A DNA stretch of 44,592 nucleotides. It comes from Robinsoniella sp. GTDB lineage: Bacteria; Bacillota; Clostridia; Lachnospirales; Lachnospiraceae. Location: positions 1 through 44,592 of the forward strand of contig JALEVQ010000031.1 in the NCBI GenBank assembly GCA_022788205.1, in the 5' to 3' direction. A model generated the notes under the pieces. That model did no database searches. It was not told where the DNA came from and saw only the letters and a program-made list of their open reading frames with translations. Shown piece after piece: positions 16,531 to 24,307 of this stretch. The translations under genes and the position numbers were made by a program. Each line of letters begins with the position of its first letter. The first letter of the stretch is position 1.

Positions 16531-17943
16531 ATGAAGAAAAAAATAATGGGAATAGCTGTGACAGCAGTCCTTGTGGCAGGCACCATCTGGGTATATCAGG
16601 ATTTTCAGGACAGCGGTCCAATTTCAGAGTGGATTTATACGGCAGACACAGCGATGAGAGAAAAATTCGGACAAGGCGGTGGGGAAGAAGACACCGCCAA
16701 AACGACAGAGATCCGCAGTGAGAAGGGAAATCAGGATATCTCAGGGGAACAGCAGGAAGATGGAGATCTAGATTCAGATAAAAGTCCGGATGGGACTTCT
16801 GGGAAGGATTCTGACGCGAAGGAAGAGAGTGAGTCAGAGACGAGACAGGGGACATTGATCACGAAGAAGAAAGAGTCGGAATCAGAGACGGAGGAACCTG
16901 GATATGGCAGCCCTCTGATCCGGACAAAGACAGGGGACGGAAATGGCGGCACACAGCCGGAAGTTCCAGATATTGACCAAGAGCCGGATGCACCGGGATT
17001 AGGAACTCTGATCAAGAAAAAAGAGCAGCTTCCAGAGACAGAACCGGCTGAGACGGAGCCTGACTTGCAGCAACCTGTGGAGAGCGAGACAGAACCGGAG
17101 CAGCAAAAGCCTGGCCAAGGGGAGACAAGATGGAATCTGCCAGAACTTTGGCAGGAGGAGACGCAGCCAAAGCTGCAAGGTCCCGGGGAGGAACTGCAGC
17201 CTTCTTCCGAGAAACAAAAGACGGAGCTCCATGTGTTTATGACAGCGTCTCTTGAGCAGATGGCGGATGAGATGAAGCAAGAGTACGAGGCAAAGCACCC
17301 TGATGTCTCATTGGTGGTGACAGTGGGTGAGGAAGATGAACTGTATCAGAAAGTTCAGCAGGATGAGATATGTGATGTCTACTTGAGTGCATCGCTACAG
17401 ATGCTGGAGATTTTGGCGGATGAGGATAAGATTGACAGAGATTCCATCCAGGTGGTGGCGGAAGATCCGATTGTACTGATTCAGATTGAAAATGGGGACA
17501 CAAAGGTGAAAGATTTCGGTCAGATTTCAGAGGCACAGGATGTGGTGATCGCGGAGGAGACGACCGCTCTTGGAAAGGCGTCGAGAGAGGTTCTGGAAAA
17601 CTTTGGCGTGTATGAGCAGGTCATGGAGATGGATTTAAGTGAAGTCGGAAATGCCAACGCAGTGATGGCATCGGTGAGTACCAAGAGCAGTGAAGTTGGA
17701 ATTGTGTATGGATCGGATGCGGCGAAGGTAGAGGAAATGCTGGAGGTGATCGCAAAAGCGCCGAGTGGAGCGCTCAGCGATCATGTGTACTATTACAGCG
17801 GTCTGAGCAAGGATAGAAATCAGGCGCGGAGCACAGAAAATGGCAAGGCTGACGCGGAAGAATTTTTGTCTTATCTGGATTCTGACGAGGCAGCCAATCT
17901 GTTTGAAAAATGTGGGCTGTCTGTGGAGAGTGTGGAGGACTGA
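16531..17943 (+). CDS. Membrane-anchored ModA-like substrate-binding protein with acidic repeat linker
   Basis: The 470-residue protein has an N-terminal membrane anchor (MKKKIMGIAVTAVLVAG) and no lipobox. A linker of ~200 residues rich in Glu, Thr, Pro and Gln follows, with repeated ETEP-type units and two LI(T/K)KK motifs. The last ~235 residues form a periplasmic-binding fold of the ModA type (ELHVFMTASLEQMADEM, VYLSAS, SEVGIVYGSDA). ModA binds molybdate, but no modB or modC gene is adjacent, so transport is unproven. The ATG at 16531 follows AGGAG eight bases upstream. It is monocistronic between a strong promoter and a hairpin. Confidence 0.8.
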   Translation: MKKKIMGIAVTAVLVAGTIWVYQDFQDSGPISEWIYTADTAMREKFGQGGGEEDTAKTTEIRSEKGNQDISGEQQEDGDLDSDKSPDGTSGKDSDAKEESESETRQGTLITKKKESESETEEPGYGSPLIRTKTGDGNGGTQPEVPDIDQEPDAPGLGTLIKKKEQLPETEPAETEPDLQQPVESETEPEQQKPGQGETRWNLPELWQEETQPKLQGPGEELQPSSEKQKTELHVFMTASLEQMADEMKQEYEAKHPDVSLVVTVGEEDELYQKVQQDEICDVYLSASLQMLEILADEDKIDRDSIQVVAEDPIVLIQIENGDTKVKDFGQISEAQDVVIAEETTALGKASREVLENFGVYEQVMEMDLSEVGNANAVMASVSTKSSEVGIVYGSDAAKVEEMLEVIAKAPSGALSDHVYYYSGLSKDRNQARSTENGKADAEEFLSYLDSDEAANLFEKCGLSVESVED

Positions 17944-17975
17944 GAGAGTGGGAAAATACCGCTCTGCGAAAGATC

Positions 17976-18004
17976 TTGTCGATAAAAAGGAAGTGTGATA
18001 TGAT
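17976..18004 (+). promoter_or_regulatory. Promoter for the second MATE operon
   Basis: TTGTCG (17976-17981), 17 bases, TATGAT (17999-18004). Initiation would fall near 18011, leaving a short leader of about 27 bases. Confidence 0.6.
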
Positions 18005-18033
18005 ATCCCTCGTATAAAGAAAGCGAGGGATAT
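18003..18033. promoter_or_regulatory. Perfect 10-bp inverted repeat over the MATE promoter start
   Basis: ATATCCCTCG (18003-18012) and CGAGGGATAT (18024-18033) flank an 11-base spacer. The left arm overlaps the -10 box and the expected start site; the right arm contains GAGGG, the only ribosome site for the ATG at 18038. On read-through transcripts it would form a hairpin followed by TTTT, so it could also end transcription of the ModA-like gene. Operator and terminator readings are both open. Confidence 0.65.
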
Positions 18034-18037
18034 TTTT

Positions 18038-19411
18038 ATGGAATCAGCGACAAATAAGCTGGGGACGGCGAAGATTGGACCGCTGTTATTGCAGCTTGCC
18101 CTGCCAGCGATCACAGCACAGCTCATCAATATGCTTTACAATATCGTAGACCGCATCTACATCGGACATATGGCAGAAAACGGCAACCTCGCCCTGACAG
18201 GCGTGGGAGTGTGCTTTCCGGTCATCATTCTGATCATGGCATTCAGTTCTCTTGTGGGGATGGGAGGGGCGCCGCAGGCGGCGATCTATCTTGGGAAAAA
18301 AGAGGAGAAAAACGCACAGAAGGTACTTGGCAACTGTTTTGTCGTGCTGATCGGGCTTGCGGTGATTTTGACGGCAGTTTTTTTGATTTTTGGCAGAAAC
18401 ATGCTGATGATTTTTGGGGCAAGCGACAATACGATTGAGTATGCGGTTGCCTATATGAATATCTATGTCTCGGGTACCATTTTTGTGATGATTTCTCTGG
18501 GATTGAATGCTTTTATCACAACGCAGGGATATGCGAAGACAAGCATGATGACAGTGGTCATTGGCGCGCTGGTCAACATTGTTCTTGACCCGATCTTTAT
18601 CTTTGGCTTTCAGCTTGGAGTAAAGGGAGCAGCGTATGCTACTGTGTTGTCGCAGGGAATCTCGGCAGTCTGGGTTTTGAGATTTTTGACGGGGAAAAAG
18701 ACGACACTGAGGATCAGAAAGGCAGATTTCAAACTGGAAAAAAAGATTATTCTTCCCGTCCTGGCACTGGGACTTTCTCCGTTTGTGATGCAGAGCACGG
18801 AGAGTCTTCTGAGTATTGCATTCAATTCTTCTTTGCAGAGGTATGGCGGAGATCTCGCGGTAGGCGCAATGACAATCTTAAACAGTGTGATGCAGATTCT
18901 CTCTATGCCGCTGCATGGTCTGACGCAGGGGGCACAGCCGATCATCAGCTACAATTACGGTGCAGGAAACAGAGAGAGGGTTGAAAAAGCGTTTAAACTG
19001 TTGTTTTGCTGCGCAGTTTCATTTTCCACCGCATTTTGGCTGTTCAATATGATCTTTCCAAGAGCGATGGTGTCTCTTTTCGGAAGTACGGAGGCACTGC
19101 TGGAAGAGGCGTCCTGGGCGCTGCGGATTTATTTTGCGACAAGCTTTGTGATGGGGGTGCAAAATTCTTGCCAGCAGACATTCGTCGCGGTCGGTCAGGC
19201 GAAGATATCGCTGTTTTTGGCATGTTTGAGGAAAATTATTCTGTTGATTCCGCTCATCTATATTTTGCCGAATTTCTTTGAAGATAAGGTATTTGCCGTA
19301 TTTTTGGCGGAGCCTGTGGCAGATTTCCTGGCGGCTTCCACGACGTTTGTGATGTTTTGTATCGTGTTTAGGAGATTGATGAATCAGATAGGGGAGAGGA
19401 AAAACGCATGA
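18038..19411 (+). CDS. MATE-family exporter heading a MoxR/VWA operon
   Basis: The 457-residue, roughly 12-span MATE exporter has QLALPAITAQLINMLYNIVD near the N-terminus and a second-half motif LTQGAQPIISYNYGAGN. Substrate unknown. It is about as long as the MATE protein at 9846 and has the same layout, so the two are distant relatives in one family. Its stop overlaps the start of the next gene by four bases (ATGA), so it belongs to the same transcript as the small protein, the VWA protein and the MoxR ATPase. The only ribosome site is GAGGG inside the inverted repeat at 18003-18033. Confidence 0.92.
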   Translation: MESATNKLGTAKIGPLLLQLALPAITAQLINMLYNIVDRIYIGHMAENGNLALTGVGVCFPVIILIMAFSSLVGMGGAPQAAIYLGKKEEKNAQKVLGNCFVVLIGLAVILTAVFLIFGRNMLMIFGASDNTIEYAVAYMNIYVSGTIFVMISLGLNAFITTQGYAKTSMMTVVIGALVNIVLDPIFIFGFQLGVKGAAYATVLSQGISAVWVLRFLTGKKTTLRIRKADFKLEKKIILPVLALGLSPFVMQSTESLLSIAFNSSLQRYGGDLAVGAMTILNSVMQILSMPLHGLTQGAQPIISYNYGAGNRERVEKAFKLLFCCAVSFSTAFWLFNMIFPRAMVSLFGSTEALLEEASWALRIYFATSFVMGVQNSCQQTFVAVGQAKISLFLACLRKIILLIPLIYILPNFFEDKVFAVFLAEPVADFLAASTTFVMFCIVFRRLMNQIGERKNA

Positions 19412-19716
19412 ATTGCTATGAGGAAGAGCGAAAATTAAAGGAACTGACAGAATCATTTACAGAAAACCCCAGATGCCTTTCGGAAGAGGAGATGGAATAC
19501 CTCCATTTTCGACTCAGACCAGCTGTGATGGTCATGATCAGACAGGAAAATGTGCGGGGGCTGGAACGATGCAGTGAGATGGGCTGGATCACCGCGGAAA
19601 ATATCAAAGATTTTGTTGATATTGCCAACAGAGGACAGAAACCGGAGACGCTAAATTATCTGTTGGACTATCAGTATCACCATTTTCCGAGGGTGGAAAA
19701 AAGTTTTGATTTATAG
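19408..19716 (+). CDS. Small helical protein of the MoxR/VWA operon, function unknown
   Basis: The 102-residue protein appears mostly alpha-helical and soluble (EEMEYLHFRLRPAVMVMI, GLERCSEMGWIT, ETLNYLLDYQYHHF). The last ~50 residues have an ankyrin-like helix-turn-helix feel, but no consensus repeat can be assigned. It overlaps the MATE gene by four bases and is followed after 14 bases by the metallopeptidase-like/VWA gene, so it is probably a partner or adaptor of that pair. Not recognised. Confidence 0.75.
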   Translation: MNCYEEERKLKELTESFTENPRCLSEEEMEYLHFRLRPAVMVMIRQENVRGLERCSEMGWITAENIKDFVDIANRGQKPETLNYLLDYQYHHFPRVEKSFDL

Positions 19717-19730
19717 AAAAGAGCACGAAA

Positions 19731-21143
19731 GTGAAGAAAAAAGAGACAGGGAAAGAAGAAAAATACACAGAGACGAAGAAAAAAGAGGAAAATAGCGAAG
19801 AAAAAGAGGAAAAAATTGCGCGGAAGATTCTGACCCAGGCGAGAAATGAGTTATATCTGGAGATGCCGTTTTTGGATTGTGCACTTGGAGAGTTAGCCTT
19901 TGTGAGAAAGAAAGGGATCTGTGGGATCGGGACAGACGGGACGGCGATTTTTTATCATCCAAAGGATCTGTTTTTGTGGTATCAGAGGGAGGAAAGCGAG
20001 GTCAACAGAAGATATCTTCATCTGTTGTTCCATGGAATTTTTCTCCACTGGCACCAGGCACAGAGCAGGGATCCATTCTGGTGGAATCTTGCATGTGATT
20101 TCGCGGCAGAATTTGCGATCGATCAGCTTTCCGTCAGAAAAATTTCAGAGAGAAAATCAAAAAAAAGAGAGGGCTGGTACTCTCTTTTCTGCACTCACCA
20201 GAAGACGGTGACGGCAGAGAAGGCAGAAGTGTGGCTCAGAGAGCATGTCACGCGGGAAGAGGCAGAAGAGATGAGATGCGAGTTCTGTGGGGATGACCAC
20301 ACGCTGTGGTATTGCGCAGAGACGCACGAGGAGGACGAGGCAGGGAAACGCGGCGGTTCAGAGTCGGGCAGACATGCACAGGATCAGGGAGAGTCGGAAG
20401 AACAGAAAAAGAAATGGCGCCAGATTGGGCAGAAGGTGATACTCAGCTTAGAGATGTTTTCGAAAGAGGCGGGCGGTCAGACCGGAAATCTGAAAATGCA
20501 GATTCGACAGGCAAACAGAAAGAAATATGACTATCGAAATTTCTTGAAAAAATTTATGGCGATCAGAGAACAGATGAAGATCGACATAGATAGTTTCGAC
20601 TATGGATTTTATCAGTACGGGATGGCTCTGTATGGAAATATACCGATTGTGGAGCCTCTGGAATATAAAGAGGAAAAGAAGCTGGAGGAGTTTGTGATTG
20701 CTATCGATACCTCGGCGTCATGCAGCCGCGGATTGATCGAGAAGTTTTTGGGAGAGACAATGGCGATTCTGGAACAGGGGAATTTTTTCGGTGCGATGCG
20801 GCTTTTTATGATTCAGTGCGACAATGAGATCCAGGAGGAAGTCTGTGTGACAGATGAAAAGAGTTTCCGGGAATATCTTGAGCATTTTGAGGCAAAAGGT
20901 CTTGGAGGGACGGATTTTCGCCCAGTCTTTTCTAATATAGAACGTCTCCGTGCGGAAAAGAAGCTTAAGAATCTCAAAGGGATGATCTATTTTACAGATG
21001 GATATGGCGTTTTCCCGAAGAAAAAACCGGATTATGAAGTGGCGTTTGTGTTTCTTGCGGAGGAGCCAAAGGATGTGGAAGTACCCGTCTGGGCAATCAA
21101 AATCCTGATAGAAGCACAAGATTTGAGGAGGGGAGAAATTTGA
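19731..21143 (+). CDS. Metallopeptidase-like (DUF2201-type) and VWA domain protein
   Basis: The 470-residue protein starts with a highly charged Lys/Glu segment (residues 1-30). Residues ~35-170 resemble the putative metallopeptidase domain found with VWA proteins: HLLFHGIFLHW (His97, His101, His106) and NLACDFAAEFAID. The usual HExxH glutamate is missing. Residues ~200-230 are low complexity. The C-terminal half is VWA-like with a metal-site motif IDTSASCS (Asp326, Ser328, Ser330) and GGTDFRP. Such proteins work with MoxR AAA+ ATPases, and the next gene encodes one. GTG start with a weak upstream site (AAAGAG), consistent with coupling to the gene before. Confidence 0.82.
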   Translation: MKKKETGKEEKYTETKKKEENSEEKEEKIARKILTQARNELYLEMPFLDCALGELAFVRKKGICGIGTDGTAIFYHPKDLFLWYQREESEVNRRYLHLLFHGIFLHWHQAQSRDPFWWNLACDFAAEFAIDQLSVRKISERKSKKREGWYSLFCTHQKTVTAEKAEVWLREHVTREEAEEMRCEFCGDDHTLWYCAETHEEDEAGKRGGSESGRHAQDQGESEEQKKKWRQIGQKVILSLEMFSKEAGGQTGNLKMQIRQANRKKYDYRNFLKKFMAIREQMKIDIDSFDYGFYQYGMALYGNIPIVEPLEYKEEKKLEEFVIAIDTSASCSRGLIEKFLGETMAILEQGNFFGAMRLFMIQCDNEIQEEVCVTDEKSFREYLEHFEAKGLGGTDFRPVFSNIERLRAEKKLKNLKGMIYFTDGYGVFPKKKPDYEVAFVFLAEEPKDVEVPVWAIKILIEAQDLRRGEI

Positions 21144-22651
21144 ATATTCAGGAGGCAAAAGAAGAACTGATCCGGACCGTGAAGGCGTATACGCGCAAGG
21201 ATGAGTTCGACAATTATAAGATTCCGGATATGAGACAGAGACCGATTTTTCTGATCGGGGCACCTGGAATCGGAAAGACAGCGATCGTGGAGCAGGCAGC
21301 ACGCGAATGCCATGTAGGGCTTGTCGCTTACACGATCACGCACCACACGCGGCAGAGTGCGATTGGACTTCCTGTGATTGAGAAAAAGACATACCGGGGC
21401 GAGACATACACGGTCACGGATTACACGATGAGCGAGATTGTGGCTGCAATCTATGAGAAAATGGAAGAGAGCGAATGTGAAGAAGGGATTCTGTTTCTGG
21501 ATGAGATCAACTGCGTCTCTGAGACACTGGCACCTGCCATGCTCCAGTTTTTGCAGTACAAAAGCTTTGGAAATCATAAGATTCCGGGCGGCTGGGTGAT
21601 CGTCGCGGCTGGAAATCCTCCGGAATACAACAAGGCGGTCCGCGAGTTTGATATGGCGACGATGGACCGCATGAGAAAGATCGAGGTTGAGGTGAATTTT
21701 GAGGCGTGGCGTTCCTATGCGGAGCGAAATGGAGTGCACGGCGCGATTTTGTCGTATCTCGATGCCAAGAAGGATCAGTTTTACCGTGTTGAGAACACGG
21801 CGGATGGACTGCGCTTTGTGACAGCGAGAGGATGGGAAGATCTCTCAGAGATGATCTGGTCCTATGAAGAGATCGGAGAGACGGTGACAGAAAATTTAAT
21901 TGTGCAGTATCTCCAGAGAGAGGAGACGGCGCACGATTTTGCACTGTACCTGGCACTATATTATAAGTATAAAAAAGAATATGACGTGGTAAAAATTTTG
22001 AGAGGAACTGCGGACAGACAGACGTATCAGAAGCTGGCAGGGGCACCGTTTGATGAGAGACTTAGCGTGGTCAACCATTTGCTGGAAGCGCTGCTTGCGA
22101 TGCTGAAGGGGGTAGTCGAGCAAGATGAGCTGGTATCTGTTTTGTACGAAGTCTTAAAACGCCTGAAGGAACCTGTTTTGGCGGAAAAAGAGAAGCGAGC
22201 ATGGGAGATTGTGCGAGCATGCCATGTGGAGCGTGGGCGGATTTTGGAGATCAAGAAAAAGGTGGATTTGGTCGAGGAGAAAGAGGCAAAGAGGGAAGAA
22301 AGGTTGATTCGCATCCTGCAAAATTATGAGGAAGGGCTGCAAAGGGAGCAAATTCAGGAAAATGAGGATGCCTTTGACTGGATCAGAGAACAGTTTCAGG
22401 GAGAGGTTGACAAAAGAAGAAGGCTTGCGGACGGAGGTCTGGAGGCGCTCGACCATGGCTTTGCATTTATTGAGGAGATGTTCGGGCTGAGTCAGGAGAT
22501 GGTGGTTTTTGTGACAGCGATCTCAAAGAATTATGAGGCCGTGCGGTTTATCAGTGAGTTTGGATGTGAACCATTTTTTCTGTATCACAGAGAGCTGCTG
22601 TTTTCAGAGACGCGCAGGGAATTGTTAGAGCAGATTAAGAAGTATACTTAA
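21140..22651 (+). CDS. MoxR-type AAA+ ATPase
   Basis: The 503-residue protein has Walker A GAPGIGKT (residues 40-47), Walker B LFLDE (118-122) and a sensor region VAAGNPPEY followed by an arginine-bearing MDRMRKIEV segment. These fit the MoxR/RavA group, which remodels protein complexes together with VWA partners. The C-terminal ~250 residues are helical and charged and have no recognised domain. The TTG start at 21140 overlaps the stop of the VWA gene by four bases and is preceded by GGAGGGGAG, so the two products are made together. It is the last gene of the four-gene operon. Confidence 0.9.
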   Translation: MNIQEAKEELIRTVKAYTRKDEFDNYKIPDMRQRPIFLIGAPGIGKTAIVEQAARECHVGLVAYTITHHTRQSAIGLPVIEKKTYRGETYTVTDYTMSEIVAAIYEKMEESECEEGILFLDEINCVSETLAPAMLQFLQYKSFGNHKIPGGWVIVAAGNPPEYNKAVREFDMATMDRMRKIEVEVNFEAWRSYAERNGVHGAILSYLDAKKDQFYRVENTADGLRFVTARGWEDLSEMIWSYEEIGETVTENLIVQYLQREETAHDFALYLALYYKYKKEYDVVKILRGTADRQTYQKLAGAPFDERLSVVNHLLEALLAMLKGVVEQDELVSVLYEVLKRLKEPVLAEKEKRAWEIVRACHVERGRILEIKKKVDLVEEKEAKREERLIRILQNYEEGLQREQIQENEDAFDWIREQFQGEVDKRRRLADGGLEALDHGFAFIEEMFGLSQEMVVFVTAISKNYEAVRFISEFGCEPFFLYHRELLFSETRRELLEQIKKYT

Positions 22652-22775
22652 GAGAAAAGCAAAGCGGCGTCGAAAAATCTTGCCGAGGAAAGTTCCTATC
22701 GCAAAAAAAGGATGATTTTTTTCGAAAAGGTGTGTATAATATCATAGATTGTCATAGAAAAAGGTACGATATTAT

Positions 22776-22804
22776 TTGCATAAAAAAATGACCTATATTA
22801 TAAT
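22776..22804 (+). promoter_or_regulatory. Promoter for folC
   Basis: TTGCAT (22776-22781), 17 bases, TATAAT (22799-22804). It gives a leader of under 30 bases before the GTG start. Confidence 0.65.
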
Positions 22805-22837
22805 GGGAAAAGAAAAACAAAAGCAAAGGTGAAAAAA

Positions 22838-24142
22838 GTGAATTATACAGAAGCAGTAGAGTACGTTCTCAGCGTACCGAAGTTTACAAAAAAGAATAAA
22901 TTAGAAAATACGGTAGAACTGATGGAACGCCTGGGGCATCCGGAGCGAAGGATGAAGATTATCCATGTGGCGGGCACAAACGGAAAAGGATCGGTCTGCG
23001 CATATCTCTCGTCGATTCTGGAACATGCGGGAAAGAAGGTAGGATTGTTTACCTCACCGCATCTTGTGAAAATCAATGAGAGATTTCAGATCAACAACGA
23101 GCCGATCAGCGATGCGATGTTTTTGAGTGCGTATGAGAAAGTTTGGGATGCCATCCAGAGCATGGTGAAGGACGGATTTTATCATCCGACCTATTTTGAA
23201 ATTTTGTTTGCACTCTGTATGGTGGCATTTGAGAGGGAAAATGTAGAGTATGTGGTCCTGGAAACTGGACTTGGAGGGAGATTGGACGCCACAAATGTGG
23301 TGGAGCATCCGATCGCAACAGTTCTGACATCGATTAGCCTTGACCACACGGAGATACTCGGGGACACGGTGGAAAAAATTGCGTGGGAGAAGGCAGGAAT
23401 CCTGAAACAGGGTGTTCCCGTCATCTATGATGCAAATGAAAAAAAGGCAGAGCCTGTGATCCTGCAAAAGGCAAAAGAGATGAATGCGCCGGCATATCCG
23501 GTTGATCTGTCCATGTGTGAGATCCTTGGAAGGACAGATGCGACAATCGATTATCGCCTGACAAATGGACAATGTCAGGGCTGGGAGGTTCATGTCCCAT
23601 ATGCGGCGTCGTATCAGGTGATGAACAGTGCGGTAGCTTTGACAGCATTTTGTGTATTGAATGAGCGATTCCATCTTGGCATAGACCGCAGGGCGATCAC
23701 GGAGGGGATTGCACATACGAGATGGCAGGGAAGGATGGAGACCGTGCTTCCAGGAGTGATTCTGGACGGAGGTCACAATGCTTCCGGTATTCAGGAGTTT
23801 GTCAAGACCGTTCAGGATTTAGAGAAGGGCAGAAAAATTACAATGCTGTTCTCAGCGGTTGTGGAGAAAAACTACGAGAAGATGATCCAGGAGATCTGCG
23901 AGGGGACAAATTTATCGTCCGTTGTTGTGACGGAAATCCATAATGACCGCATTGTTCCGGCAGAGGAACTGAAACGTATTTTTGAGAAATACACGAAGGC
24001 GAAGGTGACAGCAGTCCCTGTGATTGAGGAAGCATTCGAGGAGGCGATGAGAGAAAAAGGAGACGGCATGCTGTTCTGTGCAGGATCCCTGTATCTTGTC
24101 GGAGAGTTGAAAGAGATTCTTGAAAGACGAAAAGAGAGGTGA
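22838..24142 (+). CDS. folC: Folylpolyglutamate synthase / dihydrofolate synthase
   Basis: The ~434-residue enzyme adds glutamate to folates and usually also joins glutamate to dihydropteroate. The N-terminus NYTEAVEYVLSVPKF, P-loop GTNGKGS (residues 46-52), LFTSPHLVKINERFQIN and LETGLGGRLDATN are hallmark segments. The Mur-ligase-type C-terminal domain has GRMETVLPGVILDGGHN. The GTG at 22838 is preferred over an in-frame GTG at 22829 because AAAGGTG sits at the right distance and the protein then begins like other FolC. A small gene and a TPR gene follow closely. Confidence 0.94.
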   Translation: MNYTEAVEYVLSVPKFTKKNKLENTVELMERLGHPERRMKIIHVAGTNGKGSVCAYLSSILEHAGKKVGLFTSPHLVKINERFQINNEPISDAMFLSAYEKVWDAIQSMVKDGFYHPTYFEILFALCMVAFERENVEYVVLETGLGGRLDATNVVEHPIATVLTSISLDHTEILGDTVEKIAWEKAGILKQGVPVIYDANEKKAEPVILQKAKEMNAPAYPVDLSMCEILGRTDATIDYRLTNGQCQGWEVHVPYAASYQVMNSAVALTAFCVLNERFHLGIDRRAITEGIAHTRWQGRMETVLPGVILDGGHNASGIQEFVKTVQDLEKGRKITMLFSAVVEKNYEKMIQEICEGTNLSSVVVTEIHNDRIVPAEELKRIFEKYTKAKVTAVPVIEEAFEEAMREKGDGMLFCAGSLYLVGELKEILERRKER

Positions 24143-24151
24143 TAAAACCTT

Positions 24152-24298
24152 ATGATTAATTATGAAGAGGAGTTAAAAAAATTTCATCCAAGTTTAGATG
24201 TCAATGAGGCGGAGGATGCCATTTACAGCAGAGATCTGACTGACATCACAGATATCTTAAAGGAAATGTTACAGGAAGAAAACCAGAAAAAACAGTAA
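24152..24298 (+). CDS. 48-residue acidic protein between folC and the TPR gene
   Basis: ATG at 24152 and TAA at 24296-24298 enclose 48 codons. GAGAGGTGAT lies eight bases upstream. The product starts MINYEEELKKFHPSLDV and ends in EENQKKQ; it is charged, probably helical, with no signal or membrane segment. It starts nine bases after folC ends and stops nine bases before the TPR gene, so it is probably co-transcribed. Family not recognised. Confidence 0.7.
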   Translation: MINYEEELKKFHPSLDVNEAEDAIYSRDLTDITDILKEMLQEENQKKQ

Positions 24299-24307
24299 GG
24301 AGAAAAT

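Noticed and set aside
23054-23776. 240-codon minus-strand frame inside folC
   Set aside because: Antisense of a confidently assigned folC gene, with no family motif or start signal.
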